Shown: in pieces, positions 52,065 through 60,546 of the stretch | Layout: the number at the start of each line of letters is the position of its first letter | How positions within the stretch are numbered: the stretch's first letter is position 1 | Assembly (NCBI GenBank): GCA_965242505.1 | Contig: OZ251449.1 | Coordinates: forward strand, 2,418,001 to 2,482,000 | Length of the DNA stretch: 64,000 bases | Direction of reading: 5' to 3' | Source: UBA2966 sp965242505 | Lineage (GTDB): Bacteria > Pseudomonadota > Alphaproteobacteria > UBA2966 | Position numbers and translations under genes: made by a program | The notes under the pieces: model-generated | Told to the model about the DNA's origin: nothing | What the model saw: the letters and a program-made list of their open reading frames with translations, nothing else | The model's database searches: none

Positions 52065-52720
52065 TTACGGTCCTCGTCGCCAACCCCAAGGGCGGATGCG
52101 GCAAGACCACGATCGCCACCAACCTGGCGGCGGCCTTCGCCAACGGAGGGCTGCGCGCGGCGCTCGCCGACGCCGACCGTCAGCGCGACGGCCTGCACTG
52201 GCTGAAGCTGCGCCCGGACGCGGTCCCGCGCATTCTCGGCCTCGACTGGGTCAAGGGCGATCGCAAGTCTCCGAAGAACGTCGATCGGCTCGTCGTCGAC
52301 TGCCCGGCGGGCCTGCGGCCGTGGCGGTTCCGCGAATTCGCCGCGCGCGCGGACGTCGTCGTCGTCCCGGTGCTGCCGTCCCCCTTCGACGAGCGGACGA
52401 CGGAGCGCTTCGTGAAGCGGGTCCTGAAGAACAAGGCGGTCCGCAAACGGCGCGTGGCGGTGGGGCTCGTGCGCAACCGGACCCGCGCCCGTTCGCGCGC
52501 CGCCGACCGTCTGGAAGCCGCGATGGCGCGAATGGACGCGCCCGACGCCGGGGAGATCCGGGACCGGGCGCTGTACGTGGATCTGGCGGCGAACGGCCTG
52601 GGGGTCTTCGATCTGCCGACGCCGCGCATCGAGACGGTCCAGGCCGATTGGCGTCCGCTGCTCCGTTACGTCGAGACCGCCGGATGGGAGGCCGCCGGGC
52701 GGCGCGGTCGGACGGGATAG
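52061..52720 (+). CDS. ParA-family ATPase
   Basis: 219 residues. The deviant Walker A motif is NPKGGCGKTTIATNLA (~8-23), followed by ADADRQRD (Walker A') and VVDCPAGL (Walker B). It is a short, ParB-less member of the MinD/ParA group, which positions cargo on the nucleoid. Translational coupling to a CYTH-CHAD protein suggests the cargo could be polyphosphate granules, by analogy with ParA-like partitioning of other storage bodies (inference). Confidence 0.88.
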   Translation: MITVLVANPKGGCGKTTIATNLAAAFANGGLRAALADADRQRDGLHWLKLRPDAVPRILGLDWVKGDRKSPKNVDRLVVDCPAGLRPWRFREFAARADVVVVPVLPSPFDERTTERFVKRVLKNKAVRKRRVAVGLVRNRTRARSRAADRLEAAMARMDAPDAGEIRDRALYVDLAANGLGVFDLPTPRIETVQADWRPLLRYVETAGWEAAGRRGRTG

Positions 52721-52736
52721 GGCGGTTCCGCTCCGG

Positions 52737-52818
52737 CCCGTCCCCCTCGTTCTCCCTCCCCCTTGCAGGGGAAGGGTCGGGATGGGGGCCGCGCCAGGGG
52801 GAGGAGCGCGAACGCGAC
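52737..52818 (+). mobile_element. Dispersed GC-rich element, copy 10 (partial)
   Basis: Right-half fragment: CTCCCTCCCCCTTGCAGGGG, GGTCGGGATGGGGGCCGCGC and GGAGGAGCGCGAACG. It lies between convergent parA-like and SH3 genes. Confidence 0.8.
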
Positions 52819-52824
52819 CGGCGG

Positions 52825-53310
52825 CTACTCGATCGTCTCGTCGGCCCGGACGCCCCACAGATGGTCCTTGGGCATCCAGCCGACCTGTCCGGCGATGCGT
52901 ATCTCGCACCACGAGTCCCGGCACGACAGCACGTCGCCCTGGACCCCGGGCTCCGCATAGAGGACGATCGAAGAGGCGGCCGAGGCGTCGTCGCGCAAGG
53001 CGCGCAGGGCGCCCGCGACGAGGGCCGTGCGCCTGCCGCTGATCAGGCTCTGGTGTATCCAGCCTTCGGCGCCGTCCCAATCGCGGATCTTCCGCCAGAA
53101 CTCGAACTCCGCGGTGATCTCGACGGGAAGGCCCCGGCGCACGAAGACCCAGGAAATCGGATATCTCATGCCGGGGCCCGAGCGGACGTTGACGCGCTCC
53201 GCCCGCAACGACGCGAATCGCGGCGCATCGGCCTGGGCCGCCACGAGCGTCGGCGGCGCCATCCCCATCGTCAGACAGAGGATCAGAAAGCCGGCGCGGA
53301 CCCACGCCAT
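52825..53310 (-). CDS. Secreted SH3-domain protein (DUF1058-like)
   Basis: About 161 residues. A signal peptide (VRAGFLILCLTMGMAPPTLVAAQ) precedes two bacterial SH3-like units: SLRAERVNVRSGPGMRYPISWVF with FWRKIRDWDGAEGWIHQSLISGRR, then LYAEPGVQGDVLSCRDSWCEIRI with GWMPKDHLWGV. Two Cys in the second could pair. Such periplasmic proteins are thought to bind cell wall. The start ATG at 53310 is chosen to open the signal peptide; the frame is open upstream. Confidence 0.84.
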   Translation of the reverse strand: MAWVRAGFLILCLTMGMAPPTLVAAQADAPRFASLRAERVNVRSGPGMRYPISWVFVRRGLPVEITAEFEFWRKIRDWDGAEGWIHQSLISGRRTALVAGALRALRDDASAASSIVLYAEPGVQGDVLSCRDSWCEIRIAGQVGWMPKDHLWGVRADETIE

Positions 53311-53465
53311 CGCCCGCCGGAGGGCCGTGCATCCGGGTTCGCGCCCGTTCGCGCGCGGCGCCTCCGGGGAGCGGGAGGAGGACGCGGACGGAGGCGGGCG
53401 CGGGAACATGCGCAATCTATGCAAGCCCCGAGTCGGAGGGTCAAGGAACCCGTCCGATCCATCCT

Positions 53466-53562
53466 TGTTGCGGGACCGCGGTCCACCCCCCTCCCGACCT
53501 CCCCCCTTATTTCTCCCTCCCCCTTGCAGGGGGAGGGCCGGGGTGGGGGTCGCGCCGGGCGG
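53466..53562 (+). mobile_element. Dispersed GC-rich element, copy 11 (internal core only)
   Basis: TTGTTGCGGGACCGCGGTCC, a C-tract, then CCTTGCAGGGGGAGGGCCGG and GGGGTCGCGCC, without terminal repeats. It lies between divergent SH3 and dehydrogenase genes. The rest of this 350-bp gap must hold both promoters but none could be assigned. Confidence 0.8.
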
Positions 53563-53662
53563 CGCCGATTCGCCGTCGCCGTCGATTGTGCGGCTTCGAC
53601 GCATTTGCTAGAGAGAAAGGAGTGCTCCGAAAGGCCCCCGCGTCCTTCCGACCGCATCCCTG

Positions 53663-54652
53663 ATGGCCCAGAACAGCCCGACCGTCGTCGTCACGCGAAA
53701 ACTCCCGGACGCGATCGAAACGCGGATGATGGAGCTGTTCGAGGTCGTTCTCAATCTGGACGACCATCCCTTCAGCCGCGAGGAACTCGTCGACGCCGTG
53801 GGCCGGGCCGACGTTCTCGTGCCGACGGTCACGGACAGGCTGGACGCCGACGTTCTCGACCGGTCGGGCGAGAAGCTGCGGCTGATCGCGAGCTTCTCGA
53901 CCGGCGTCGACAACGTCGACCTGCGGGCGGCGGAACGGCGCGGCGTCACGGTCACCAACACGCCGGGGGTCCTCACGGAGGATACCGCCGACATGGCGAT
54001 GGCGCTGATCCTCGCGGTTCCCCGGCGGCTGGCGGAGGGCGAGCGCGCCGTCCGGCTCGGCGACTGGAAGGACTGGTCGCCGACCTGGATGCTGGGCCAC
54101 AGGATATGGGGCAAGCGGCTGGGCATCGTGGGCATGGGCCGGATCGGCCAGGCCGTCGCCCGCCGGGCGCGGGGGTTCGGGCTGTCGATCCACTATCACA
54201 ACCGGAACCGCCTGCACGGGGACATCGAAGACGAGCTGGAGGCGACCTACTGGGAAAGCCTGGATCAGATGCTCGCCCGCATGGACATCGTGTCCGTGAA
54301 CTGTCCCCACACGCCGGCGACGTTCCATCTCCTGTCGGAGCGGCGGCTCAAGCTCCTGCAACCGCACGCCTACGTCGTCAACACCTCGCGCGGCGAGGTC
54401 ATCGACGAAGACGCGCTGACGCGGGCCCTCCGTTCGGGCCGGATCGCCGGCGCCGGGCTGGACGTCTTCGAGCGCGAGCCGGCCGTCAATCCCAGGCTTC
54501 TCGAGCTCGACAACGTGGTCCTGCTGCCGCACATGGCGTCCGCGACCATCGAGGGACGCATGGAGATGGGCGAGCTCGTGATCATCAACATCAAGACGTT
54601 CGTCGACGGCCACGCGCCCCCCAACCGGGTCATACCGGGCGAGTTCGACTGA
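53663..54652 (+). CDS. 2-hydroxyacid dehydrogenase (glyoxylate/hydroxypyruvate reductase-like)
   Basis: 329 residues. NAD loop GMGRIGQAVARRA (~155) followed by HNRNR, whose basic residues allow NADP. Catalytic Arg in NTSRGEV, Glu in VFEREPAVNP and His in LPHMASAT. The set is typical of GyaR/D-glycerate dehydrogenase. It interconverts glyoxylate and glycolate or hydroxypyruvate and glycerate. Confidence 0.9.
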   Translation: MAQNSPTVVVTRKLPDAIETRMMELFEVVLNLDDHPFSREELVDAVGRADVLVPTVTDRLDADVLDRSGEKLRLIASFSTGVDNVDLRAAERRGVTVTNTPGVLTEDTADMAMALILAVPRRLAEGERAVRLGDWKDWSPTWMLGHRIWGKRLGIVGMGRIGQAVARRARGFGLSIHYHNRNRLHGDIEDELEATYWESLDQMLARMDIVSVNCPHTPATFHLLSERRLKLLQPHAYVVNTSRGEVIDEDALTRALRSGRIAGAGLDVFEREPAVNPRLLELDNVVLLPHMASATIEGRMEMGELVIINIKTFVDGHAPPNRVIPGEFD

Positions 54653-54659
54653 ACGGCCG

Positions 54660-54812
54660 GCGGCCCACCCCCCTCCCGACCTCCCCCTGTCAGGGGGGAG
54701 GAGTATCAATGGCTCCCTCCCGTCTTCTTCTTTTCTCCCTCCCCCTGGCAGGGGGAGGGTCGGGGTGGGGGTCGCGCCAAGGGGGAGAAGCGCGAGCGAA
54801 CCCTGCGGCGTC
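54660..54812 (+). mobile_element. Dispersed GC-rich element, copy 12
   Basis: Starts within ten bases of the dehydrogenase stop with GGCGGCCCACCCCCCTCCCG and keeps both hairpins and the GAGCGAACCCTGCGGCG arm. Terminal repeats are missing. Confidence 0.84.
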
Positions 54813-54888
54813 CCCGGCGCCGAACCGGGGCGAAACCGCGCCCGCGCCGTCGGGCGCCGCGGGCGCGGCTGTCGTCGGTCCGCCGCGG

Positions 54889-55515
54889 CTATCCGAGCCA
54901 GCGGTTGGTCAGGCGCCTGACCATGCCGGCGTAGACGTCGAAGGCCGCGTCGCTGTCGCCGTCGCCGATCGCCGCGATGGCGGCGTCGATCCGCTCGCCG
55001 ATCCAGTCCCAGTCGGCGTGATCGGCGGGGATCGCCGCGACGATCGCGGGCGCCGTTTCGTAGTAGGCGGCGACCATCTCCCGGCGCTCCTCCGTCTCCG
55101 ACATGTAGCCGTCGCGGAAGCCCCGCAGCGCCGACAGCGTCGGCCCGTCGTCCGCCTCGCCGCGGCGCCCCGCCACCGCCGTGGTCAGGAAGCAGTCGCC
55201 GCTCCGGGAGCGCTGTATGAGGCTGTCCACTCTGGCGGACCACTCTTCGTACGTCCTGGGATACGACGTGCCGCCGACGACGCCGCCGAGAGCGGCGTCC
55301 GACATCGCGCGGTTGGGGTCGGGCGGGGCCACCACGTGGATCGTGTCCTCGCTGTCCACCGCGAGGCGCACGTCGACGCCGCTCGGAATCTCGATCCCGT
55401 GCTCGGCCAGCACCGCCCTCGGGTCCGCCTCCATCCGCGAGCGGAACCCGGGGTCTCCGCGCCAGCTCTCCTCCAGCTCCGCCCAGCGGCCGCCATCGGT
55501 CTTCTTGTCCGTCAT
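54889..55515 (-). CDS. NHLP-leader / CFI-box fusion protein
   Basis: 208 residues. Residues ~10-85 match nitrile-hydratase-like leader (NHLP) precursor leaders of the proteusin type: ELEESWRGDPGFRSRMEADPRAVLAEHG, then DVRLAVDSEDTIHVVAPPDPN and a Gly-Gly site in LGGVVGGTS. Instead of a short core peptide there is a ~120-residue C-terminal region with CFLTTAVAG, LRGFRDGYM and YYETAPAIVAAI, resembling the CFI-box C-terminal domain. No maturation enzymes are adjacent. GGGAGACGAGAG precedes the ATG. The putative promoter carries a C12 tract. Leader recognition is solid by pattern; function is not known. Confidence 0.78.
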   Translation of the reverse strand: MTDKKTDGGRWAELEESWRGDPGFRSRMEADPRAVLAEHGIEIPSGVDVRLAVDSEDTIHVVAPPDPNRAMSDAALGGVVGGTSYPRTYEEWSARVDSLIQRSRSGDCFLTTAVAGRRGEADDGPTLSALRGFRDGYMSETEERREMVAAYYETAPAIVAAIPADHADWDWIGERIDAAIAAIGDGDSDAAFDVYAGMVRRLTNRWLG

Positions 55516-55567
55516 CTCTCTCGTCTCCCGTTCCCTGGATCACTCTCGCCCGCGGGCGAACCCTATC

Positions 55568-55597
55568 CCTATACGCTAATCGGGGGGGGGGGGTAAA
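55568..55597 (-). promoter_or_regulatory. Putative promoter with a C12 tract in its spacer
   Basis: On the minus strand: -35-like TTTACC (55597-55592) and -10-like TATAGG (55573-55568), 18 bp apart. The spacer holds most of a run of 12 C (G12 at 55582-55593 on the plus strand). The start codon at 55515 is ~53 bp downstream. Changes in tract length would alter the spacing, as in the opc promoter of Neisseria. The boxes are by eye only. Confidence 0.5.
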
Positions 55598-55603
55598 CCC
55601 TAA

Positions 55604-55751
55604 TTTCATTTCTCCTACCGACAGGGATCGAGGGTTGCGCGGCGCTGCGGGACCGCGATCCACCCCCCTCCCTCCCCCCTCGTTCTCCCTCCCCCTGGCA
55701 GGGGGAGGGTCGGGGCGGGGGTCGCGCCAGGGGGAATACGGGAAATGCGGC
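55604..55751 (+). mobile_element. Dispersed GC-rich element, copy 13
   Basis: Left side TTTCATTTCTCCTACCGACA, one hairpin block, right end TACGGGAAATGCGGC. The right end touches the stop (CTA, 55752-55754) of the DsrE gene. Confidence 0.87.
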
Positions 55752-56234
55752 CTACAGAAACGTGATCGGGCCGTCGCCGGCGTCGGAGAAGAACGTCACC
55801 AGGCCCCCTTCGACGATGTCCAGATCGCCGCGGAGGTCCTCCCGCGCGATCCCCATCGCCCGGAGGCCCATCTCGCAGACCATGAAGCGGACGCCGAGGG
55901 CCGAGCACGCCTCGATGAGCTCTTCGAAGGCGGCGACGCCGCGCGCGCGGTAGTCGTCGTCGAGCTCGACCCCGCCGCGCCCGTCCCCGGCGGTCATCGC
56001 CGCCCAGCCGGGCGTTCCGGAGTCGCCGACGAGGGCGCGCGCCGCGCCCATGGTGAAGAACAGGGTCGCCGGGACGTTGATGGCGGCGGCGGCGCTCGCC
56101 ATGGCGAGGGCGTAGTGAACCTTGTCGGCCGCGTCCGAATACACCACGACCGACAACCGCCGGGGCCGGCCGGCGGGCCTCCCGGCGGACTCCGGTCCCG
56201 ACGGGTCCGGGCTAGGACGGGCCTGGTCGGACAT
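55752..56234 (-). CDS. DsrE/DsrF-like sulfur-relay protein
   Basis: 160 residues. After a Pro-rich start the fold follows LSVVVYSDAADKVHYALAMASAAAA, TLFFTMGAARAL and GVRFMVCEMGLRAMGI; the Cys in FMVCEMG is at the position used for persulfide in this family. It overlaps the ThiF/MoeB gene by 23 bp, linking it to sulfur transfer for molybdopterin or thiamine (inference). Confidence 0.84.
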   Translation of the reverse strand: MSDQARPSPDPSGPESAGRPAGRPRRLSVVVYSDAADKVHYALAMASAAAAINVPATLFFTMGAARALVGDSGTPGWAAMTAGDGRGGVELDDDYRARGVAAFEELIEACSALGVRFMVCEMGLRAMGIAREDLRGDLDIVEGGLVTFFSDAGDGPITFL

Positions 56235-57018
56235 GAACCGAGAGATCGCGGATCGTCGGCGAGTCGCCGCAGAGCGGACAGTGAGGGTCGGGCCTGACCC
56301 GCACCTTGCGCCAGTTGGCCGCGAGCGCGTCGTAGATGACCAGCCAGCCCGACAGGGACTCGCCCGTTCCCAGGATCTCCTTGACGACCTCCGTCGCCTG
56401 GAGCGAGCCCATGGCCCCGGCGAGCGCCCCGAGCACGCCGCCCTCGGCGCAACTGGGGACGAGACCCGCGGGCGGCGGTTCGGGGTAGATGCAGCGGTAG
56501 CAGGGATGGCCGTCGCCCCGGTGGGACTTGAACGTGGAAAGCTGCCCGTCGAACCGGAGCAGCGACGCCGACACCAGCGTCTTGCCGGCGAATGCGCAGG
56601 CGTCGTTGATCAGAAACCGCGTGTCGAAGTTGTCGCTGCCGTCGGCGACGACGTCGTAGTCCGCGACGAGATCGAGAACGTTGTCGACGTTCACCCGGGT
56701 CTCGTGTGACACCGCGTTCACGTCGGGATTCAGCGCGGCGATGGTCTCCCTGGCGCTGGCCGTCTTCGGAACGCCGATGCGCCCCGTCGAATGGGCGATC
56801 TGCCGCTGAAGGTTGGACAGGCTGACCGTATCGTCGTCGGCCACGCCGATCGCGCCCACGCCGGCGGCCGCGAGATACATCAACAGGGGAGAACCCAGAC
56901 CGCCGGCGCCGACGACGAGGACGCGCGCGTTCAGGAGCTTCGCCTGTCCGACGCCTCCCACTTCCCGGAGCGCGATGTGGCGGGCGTAACGTTCGATCTG
57001 TTCTTCCGTGAATTCCAT
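56212..57018 (-). CDS. moeB: ThiF/MoeB-family adenylyltransferase
   Basis: 268 residues. E1-like signature RYARHIALREVGGVGQAKLLNARVLVVGAGGLGSP, ATP site, GSDNFDTRFLINDAC, and zinc Cys pairs in CYRCIYPEPP and HCPLCGD. It adenylates the Gly-Gly end of MoaD or ThiS. The catalytic-Cys region is less clear. It is followed by DsrE and preceded by dut, an order consistent with housekeeping rather than a RiPP pathway. Confidence 0.9.
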   Translation of the reverse strand: MEFTEEQIERYARHIALREVGGVGQAKLLNARVLVVGAGGLGSPLLMYLAAAGVGAIGVADDDTVSLSNLQRQIAHSTGRIGVPKTASARETIAALNPDVNAVSHETRVNVDNVLDLVADYDVVADGSDNFDTRFLINDACAFAGKTLVSASLLRFDGQLSTFKSHRGDGHPCYRCIYPEPPPAGLVPSCAEGGVLGALAGAMGSLQATEVVKEILGTGESLSGWLVIYDALAANWRKVRVRPDPHCPLCGDSPTIRDLSVHVRPGPS

Positions 57019-57169
57019 CCCCGTCTTCGCCTGCTGGCGGGAACCGTCCCCGGCAGGGTTCCGGATGCCGGCGCGTCGGACGGCCGCCGGTCATATTGCG
57101 GGAAGCGGCGCCGTCCGGGCAACCGGTCGACGACGCCCCCATCGCCGGCGTCCGGGGCGCGTTCCTCCC

Positions 57170-57232
57170 CCTGACGCGACCCCCACCCCGACCCTCCCCC
57201 TGCAAGGGAGAGGGAGAAGAGGGAATGCGGGC
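57170..57232 (-). mobile_element. Dispersed GC-rich element, copy 14 (short)
   Basis: One hairpin block (CGACCCTCCCCCTGCAAGGG) and the end GAGGGAATGCGGGC. That end touches the dut stop (TCA, 57233-57235). Confidence 0.84.
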
Positions 57233-57691
57233 TCAGGGGTTCGGCGGATCCGTCGAGCCGAACCCGCCGCCGCCCCGGCCGCTGTCGGGAAGGTCGCCGG
57301 ACTCCCGCCATTCCACGGCCAGATAGCGCGCGACGACGAGCTGGGCGATCCGGTCCCCGCGCCGAACGGTTACCGGCTCGCCGCCCAGATTGACGAGGAC
57401 GACCCCGATCTCGCCGCGGTAGTCCGGGTCGATCGTGCCGGGACTGTTCAGCACCGTGAGGCCCCGTTCGAGCGCGAGGCCCGATCTCGGCCGGACCTGC
57501 GCCTCGAGGCCCGGCGGAAGGGCGATGCCGACGCCGGTGGGAACGAGGCGGCGTTCGCCCGGCGCCAGGACGAGGTCGGAGTCGACGGCCGCGGACAGGT
57601 CGAGGCCGGCGGCGCCGTCGGTCGCGTATTGCGGGAGATCGAGGCCCTTGGCGTGGGGCAGCCGGCGGATCGGGACGGCGACGGCGTTCAC
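57233..57691 (-). CDS. dut: dUTP diphosphatase
   Basis: 152 residues from a GTG overlapping the coaBC stop (GTGA). Motifs: ATDGAAGLDL (1), PRSGLALERGLTVLNSPGTID (2-3), YRGEIGVVLVNLG (3-4) and GGGGFGSTD at the C-terminus. It hydrolyses dUTP to dUMP, keeping uracil out of DNA. Confidence 0.95.
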   Translation of the reverse strand: MNAVAVPIRRLPHAKGLDLPQYATDGAAGLDLSAAVDSDLVLAPGERRLVPTGVGIALPPGLEAQVRPRSGLALERGLTVLNSPGTIDPDYRGEIGVVLVNLGGEPVTVRRGDRIAQLVVARYLAVEWRESGDLPDSGRGGGGFGSTDPPNP

Positions 57692-58908
57692 GCCGCCGGC
57701 CCTTCTCCCGCCAGACGTTCGGCGATGGCCTTCCCCAGACGTTCGGCGACTTCCTCCTTGCCGAGCGTCGGCCACGCCTCGGCGCCGCGCTCGGTGATCA
57801 GGTGGACGGTGTTCTCCGAGGCGCCGAAGGTCCCCGCCTCCGCCGAGACGTCGTTGGCGACGATCCAGTCGCACGCCTTCCGGCGCCGCTTCGCGCTCGC
57901 GTTGTCGACCAGGTTCTCGGTTTCGGCGGCAAAGCCCACGACGAGGTCCGGACGATGGCGCGGATGCCGGGCGAGCGCGGCGAGGACGTCGGGATTCTCG
58001 GCCAGCTCGAGGGTCGGCGCCGGCCGGCCGTTCTTCTTGATCTTCCGGTCGCGCCGCGCGGCGGCCCGCCAGTCGGACACGGCGGCGGCGCAGACTGCCA
58101 CGTCGACCGGCAGCGCGGCGTCGCAGGCGGCCATCATGTCCATCGCCGACTCCACGTGGATCGCCGTGACGCCCGCCGGGTCGGGCTCCCGGGTCGGTCC
58201 GGAGACCAGGGTCGTCTCCGCTCCGAGACTCGCCAGCGCGCCGGCGATCGCGTGCCCCTGTTTCCCGGACGAGAAGTTGGAGATGTAACGCACGGGGTCG
58301 ATCGCTTCGCGGGTCGGGCCCGACGTCACCAGGGCCCGGCGCCCCGCGAGCGCGCCCGGTCCGCCCTGGGCGAAGTGGCGCTCCACGGCCCGCAACAGCT
58401 CCTCCGTTTCGACCATGCGTCCCGGGCCGGTCTCGCCGCAGGCGAGGTCCCCTTCCGCCGGTCCGATCACCTGGACTCCGTCGGATCGCAGGGTCGCGAC
58501 GTTTCGCCGGGTCGCGGGGTGCGCCCACATCTCGACATTCATCGCCGGCGCGACCATCACCGGTTTGTCCGTCGCCAGCAGGGCCGTCGTCGCGAGGTCG
58601 GTGGCCAGTCCTCCCGCCATCCTGGCGAGAACGTCCGCCGACGCCGGCGCGACGACGACGAGGTCCGCCTCGCGCGACAGGCGGATGTGGCCCATTTCCG
58701 TCTCGTCGGTGAGCGAGAACAGGTCCGTGTAGACCTTCTCGCCGGAGAGCGCGGCCACCGAGAGCGGCGTGACGAATTGCGCCCCGCCCTCCGTGAGGAT
58801 GCACCGAACCCGGTATCCGCGATCCTTGAGGCGGCGAATCAGCTCCAGCGCCTTGTAGGCGGCGATGCCGCCCGAAACGACGAGCAGGATGCGTCCGTTG
58901 TCAGGCAT
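57688..58908 (-). CDS. coaBC: Bifunctional phosphopantothenoylcysteine decarboxylase / PPC synthetase
   Basis: 406 residues. CoaC half: GGIAAYKALELIRRLKDRG, APAMNVEMW and the catalytic-Cys loop LACGETGPGRM (~158-168). CoaB half: VTSGPTREAIDPVRYISNFSSGK and KKNGRPAPTLELAENPDVL. It converts phosphopantothenate to phosphopantetheine for coenzyme A. It lies between ubiB and dut on one strand. Confidence 0.95.
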   Translation of the reverse strand: MPDNGRILLVVSGGIAAYKALELIRRLKDRGYRVRCILTEGGAQFVTPLSVAALSGEKVYTDLFSLTDETEMGHIRLSREADLVVVAPASADVLARMAGGLATDLATTALLATDKPVMVAPAMNVEMWAHPATRRNVATLRSDGVQVIGPAEGDLACGETGPGRMVETEELLRAVERHFAQGGPGALAGRRALVTSGPTREAIDPVRYISNFSSGKQGHAIAGALASLGAETTLVSGPTREPDPAGVTAIHVESAMDMMAACDAALPVDVAVCAAAVSDWRAAARRDRKIKKNGRPAPTLELAENPDVLAALARHPRHRPDLVVGFAAETENLVDNASAKRRRKACDWIVANDVSAEAGTFGASENTVHLITERGAEAWPTLGKEEVAERLGKAIAERLAGEGPAA

Positions 58909-58965
58909 GTTTCCGCTCCCGCCGGATCGACTGCCCCCGGCCCCGATCGCGGCGCGGCCCCGCGG

Positions 58966-60516
58966 TCAGAGTTTGAACAGTATAACCAGCGTGAAGGCGA
59001 CGAACACGAGAATCAGCGCGAGCTGCGCGAAGTTCCGGCGGCCGCCGAACCGGGAGCCTATCGCCTTCTCGGAGTCGGGATGCAGGCGAATCCCTTCCGG
59101 CGACAGGACGTCGGCGGCGATCCGCGCCTTCTCCAGCATACCGGGTATCTCGCGGGCGGTCGCGGCCGCCTCTTCGAGGGTGTCCCGCACGCGCGCCTCC
59201 GCGCCGAGATTGTCCCGCGCCCACTCGTCGACGAAGGGTTTCGAGAGCTCCCAGAGGTTGGCCTCCGGCGCCAGCCGGCGGCAGGCGCCTTCGACCATCA
59301 TCATGGTCTTCTGCAACAACAGCAGCTGGGGCTGCGTCGGCATGGCGAAGGTCTCGGTTATCCGGAACAGCTGCGCCAGCAGGCGAGCCACCGAGATCTC
59401 GTTGACGGGCCTGCCCAGTATCGGCTCGCCGATCGAGCGGCAGGCCTGGGTGAACGCCCCGACCGACTTGGCGCGCGGCACGTATCCCGCCTCGAAGTGC
59501 GCCTCCGCGGCGCGACGGTAGTCGCCGACGAGAAAGGCGAGCAGCAACTCGGCCACGAACCGCCGCGTCTCGCGGTCGAGGCGGCCCATGATTCCGAAAT
59601 CGACGGCGACGATGACTCCGTCCTCGTCCACGAACAGGTTCCCGGCGTGCATGTCGGCGTGAAAGAAGCCGTGCCGGAACACCTGCTTCAGGAAGACGGT
59701 CAACATCCTGCCGGCGATGTCCCCGAGGTCGTGTCCGGCGTCCAGCAGCGCTTCGCGGTCGTCGATCGGCACGCCGTGGATCCGTTCGGCGGTCAGCACC
59801 CGCCGTTGGGTCCGTTGCCAGTCGATCTCGGGGACGCGGTAGGTCGGCTCGTCCTCGAACTGCTCGCGGAGCTCGGACGCCGCCGCCGCTTCCAGCCGCA
59901 GATCCATCTCGATGTCGACCGTTTCGTGGAACGTTCGAACGACGTCGACCGGACGCAGCCGGCGGAGGGCCGGTTGCAGGCGTTCGGCGTTCTCCGCCAG
60001 CCAGTAGAACAGGTCGATGTCCCGCCGGAACGCCCGCTCGACTCCGGGCCGGAGCACCTTGACGGCGACGCGGCGGCCTTCCGCGGTCACGGCGTAGTGG
60101 ACCTGGGCGATGGACGCCGCCGCGACGGGTTCCTCGTCGAACTCCGGGAACGACTCGGCGAGCGGCCGGCCGAATTCCGATTCGATGATCCGCCGCGCTT
60201 CCGGCGTGGGGAACGGCGGCAGGTGGTCCTGCAGCTCCGCGAGGTCGGCGGCGATGTCCTCGCCGACGAGATCGGCTCGCGTCGACAGCGACTGGCCGAA
60301 CTTCACGAAGCTCGGGCCGAGTTCCTGCAAGGCCGCGGCCAGGCGCCGGCCGGGACGGGGATCGGACGCCGGCGCAGGCCGCCCCGCCAGGAAACGGACG
60401 GCCTTCATGGCCGTCATGGACGGATGCAGGGTCTCGAGAAGGAACAGGGCGTCGTGACGCGAGAGGGCCCTGGCGATGCGCGCGACCCGGAACAGGTTGC
60501 GGACCGCGCGGATCAC
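58966..60516 (-). CDS. ubiB: UbiB atypical kinase/ATPase for ubiquinone synthesis
   Basis: 516 residues. The extended nucleotide loop FVKFGQSLSTRADL (~73) carries the KxGQ motif of the ABC1/UbiB family; ASIAQVHYAV, FHADMHAGNLF and AVDFGIMGRL follow. A C-terminal membrane helix (LILVFVAFTLVILFKL) ends the protein. It supports late ubiquinone steps at the membrane. It lies 30 bp downstream of ubiE. Confidence 0.95.
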   Translation of the reverse strand: MIRAVRNLFRVARIARALSRHDALFLLETLHPSMTAMKAVRFLAGRPAPASDPRPGRRLAAALQELGPSFVKFGQSLSTRADLVGEDIAADLAELQDHLPPFPTPEARRIIESEFGRPLAESFPEFDEEPVAAASIAQVHYAVTAEGRRVAVKVLRPGVERAFRRDIDLFYWLAENAERLQPALRRLRPVDVVRTFHETVDIEMDLRLEAAAASELREQFEDEPTYRVPEIDWQRTQRRVLTAERIHGVPIDDREALLDAGHDLGDIAGRMLTVFLKQVFRHGFFHADMHAGNLFVDEDGVIVAVDFGIMGRLDRETRRFVAELLLAFLVGDYRRAAEAHFEAGYVPRAKSVGAFTQACRSIGEPILGRPVNEISVARLLAQLFRITETFAMPTQPQLLLLQKTMMMVEGACRRLAPEANLWELSKPFVDEWARDNLGAEARVRDTLEEAAATAREIPGMLEKARIAADVLSPEGIRLHPDSEKAIGSRFGGRRNFAQLALILVFVAFTLVILFKL

Positions 60517-60546
60517 GCCGTCACCGCCCCGGATGCGCCCACCGCC

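Noticed and set aside
55752..57018. DsrE and ThiF genes as RiPP maturation enzymes for the NHLP gene
   Set aside because: They match ordinary sulfur-carrier genes, have their own overlap and sit with housekeeping dut and coaBC; a dispersed element separates them from the NHLP gene.
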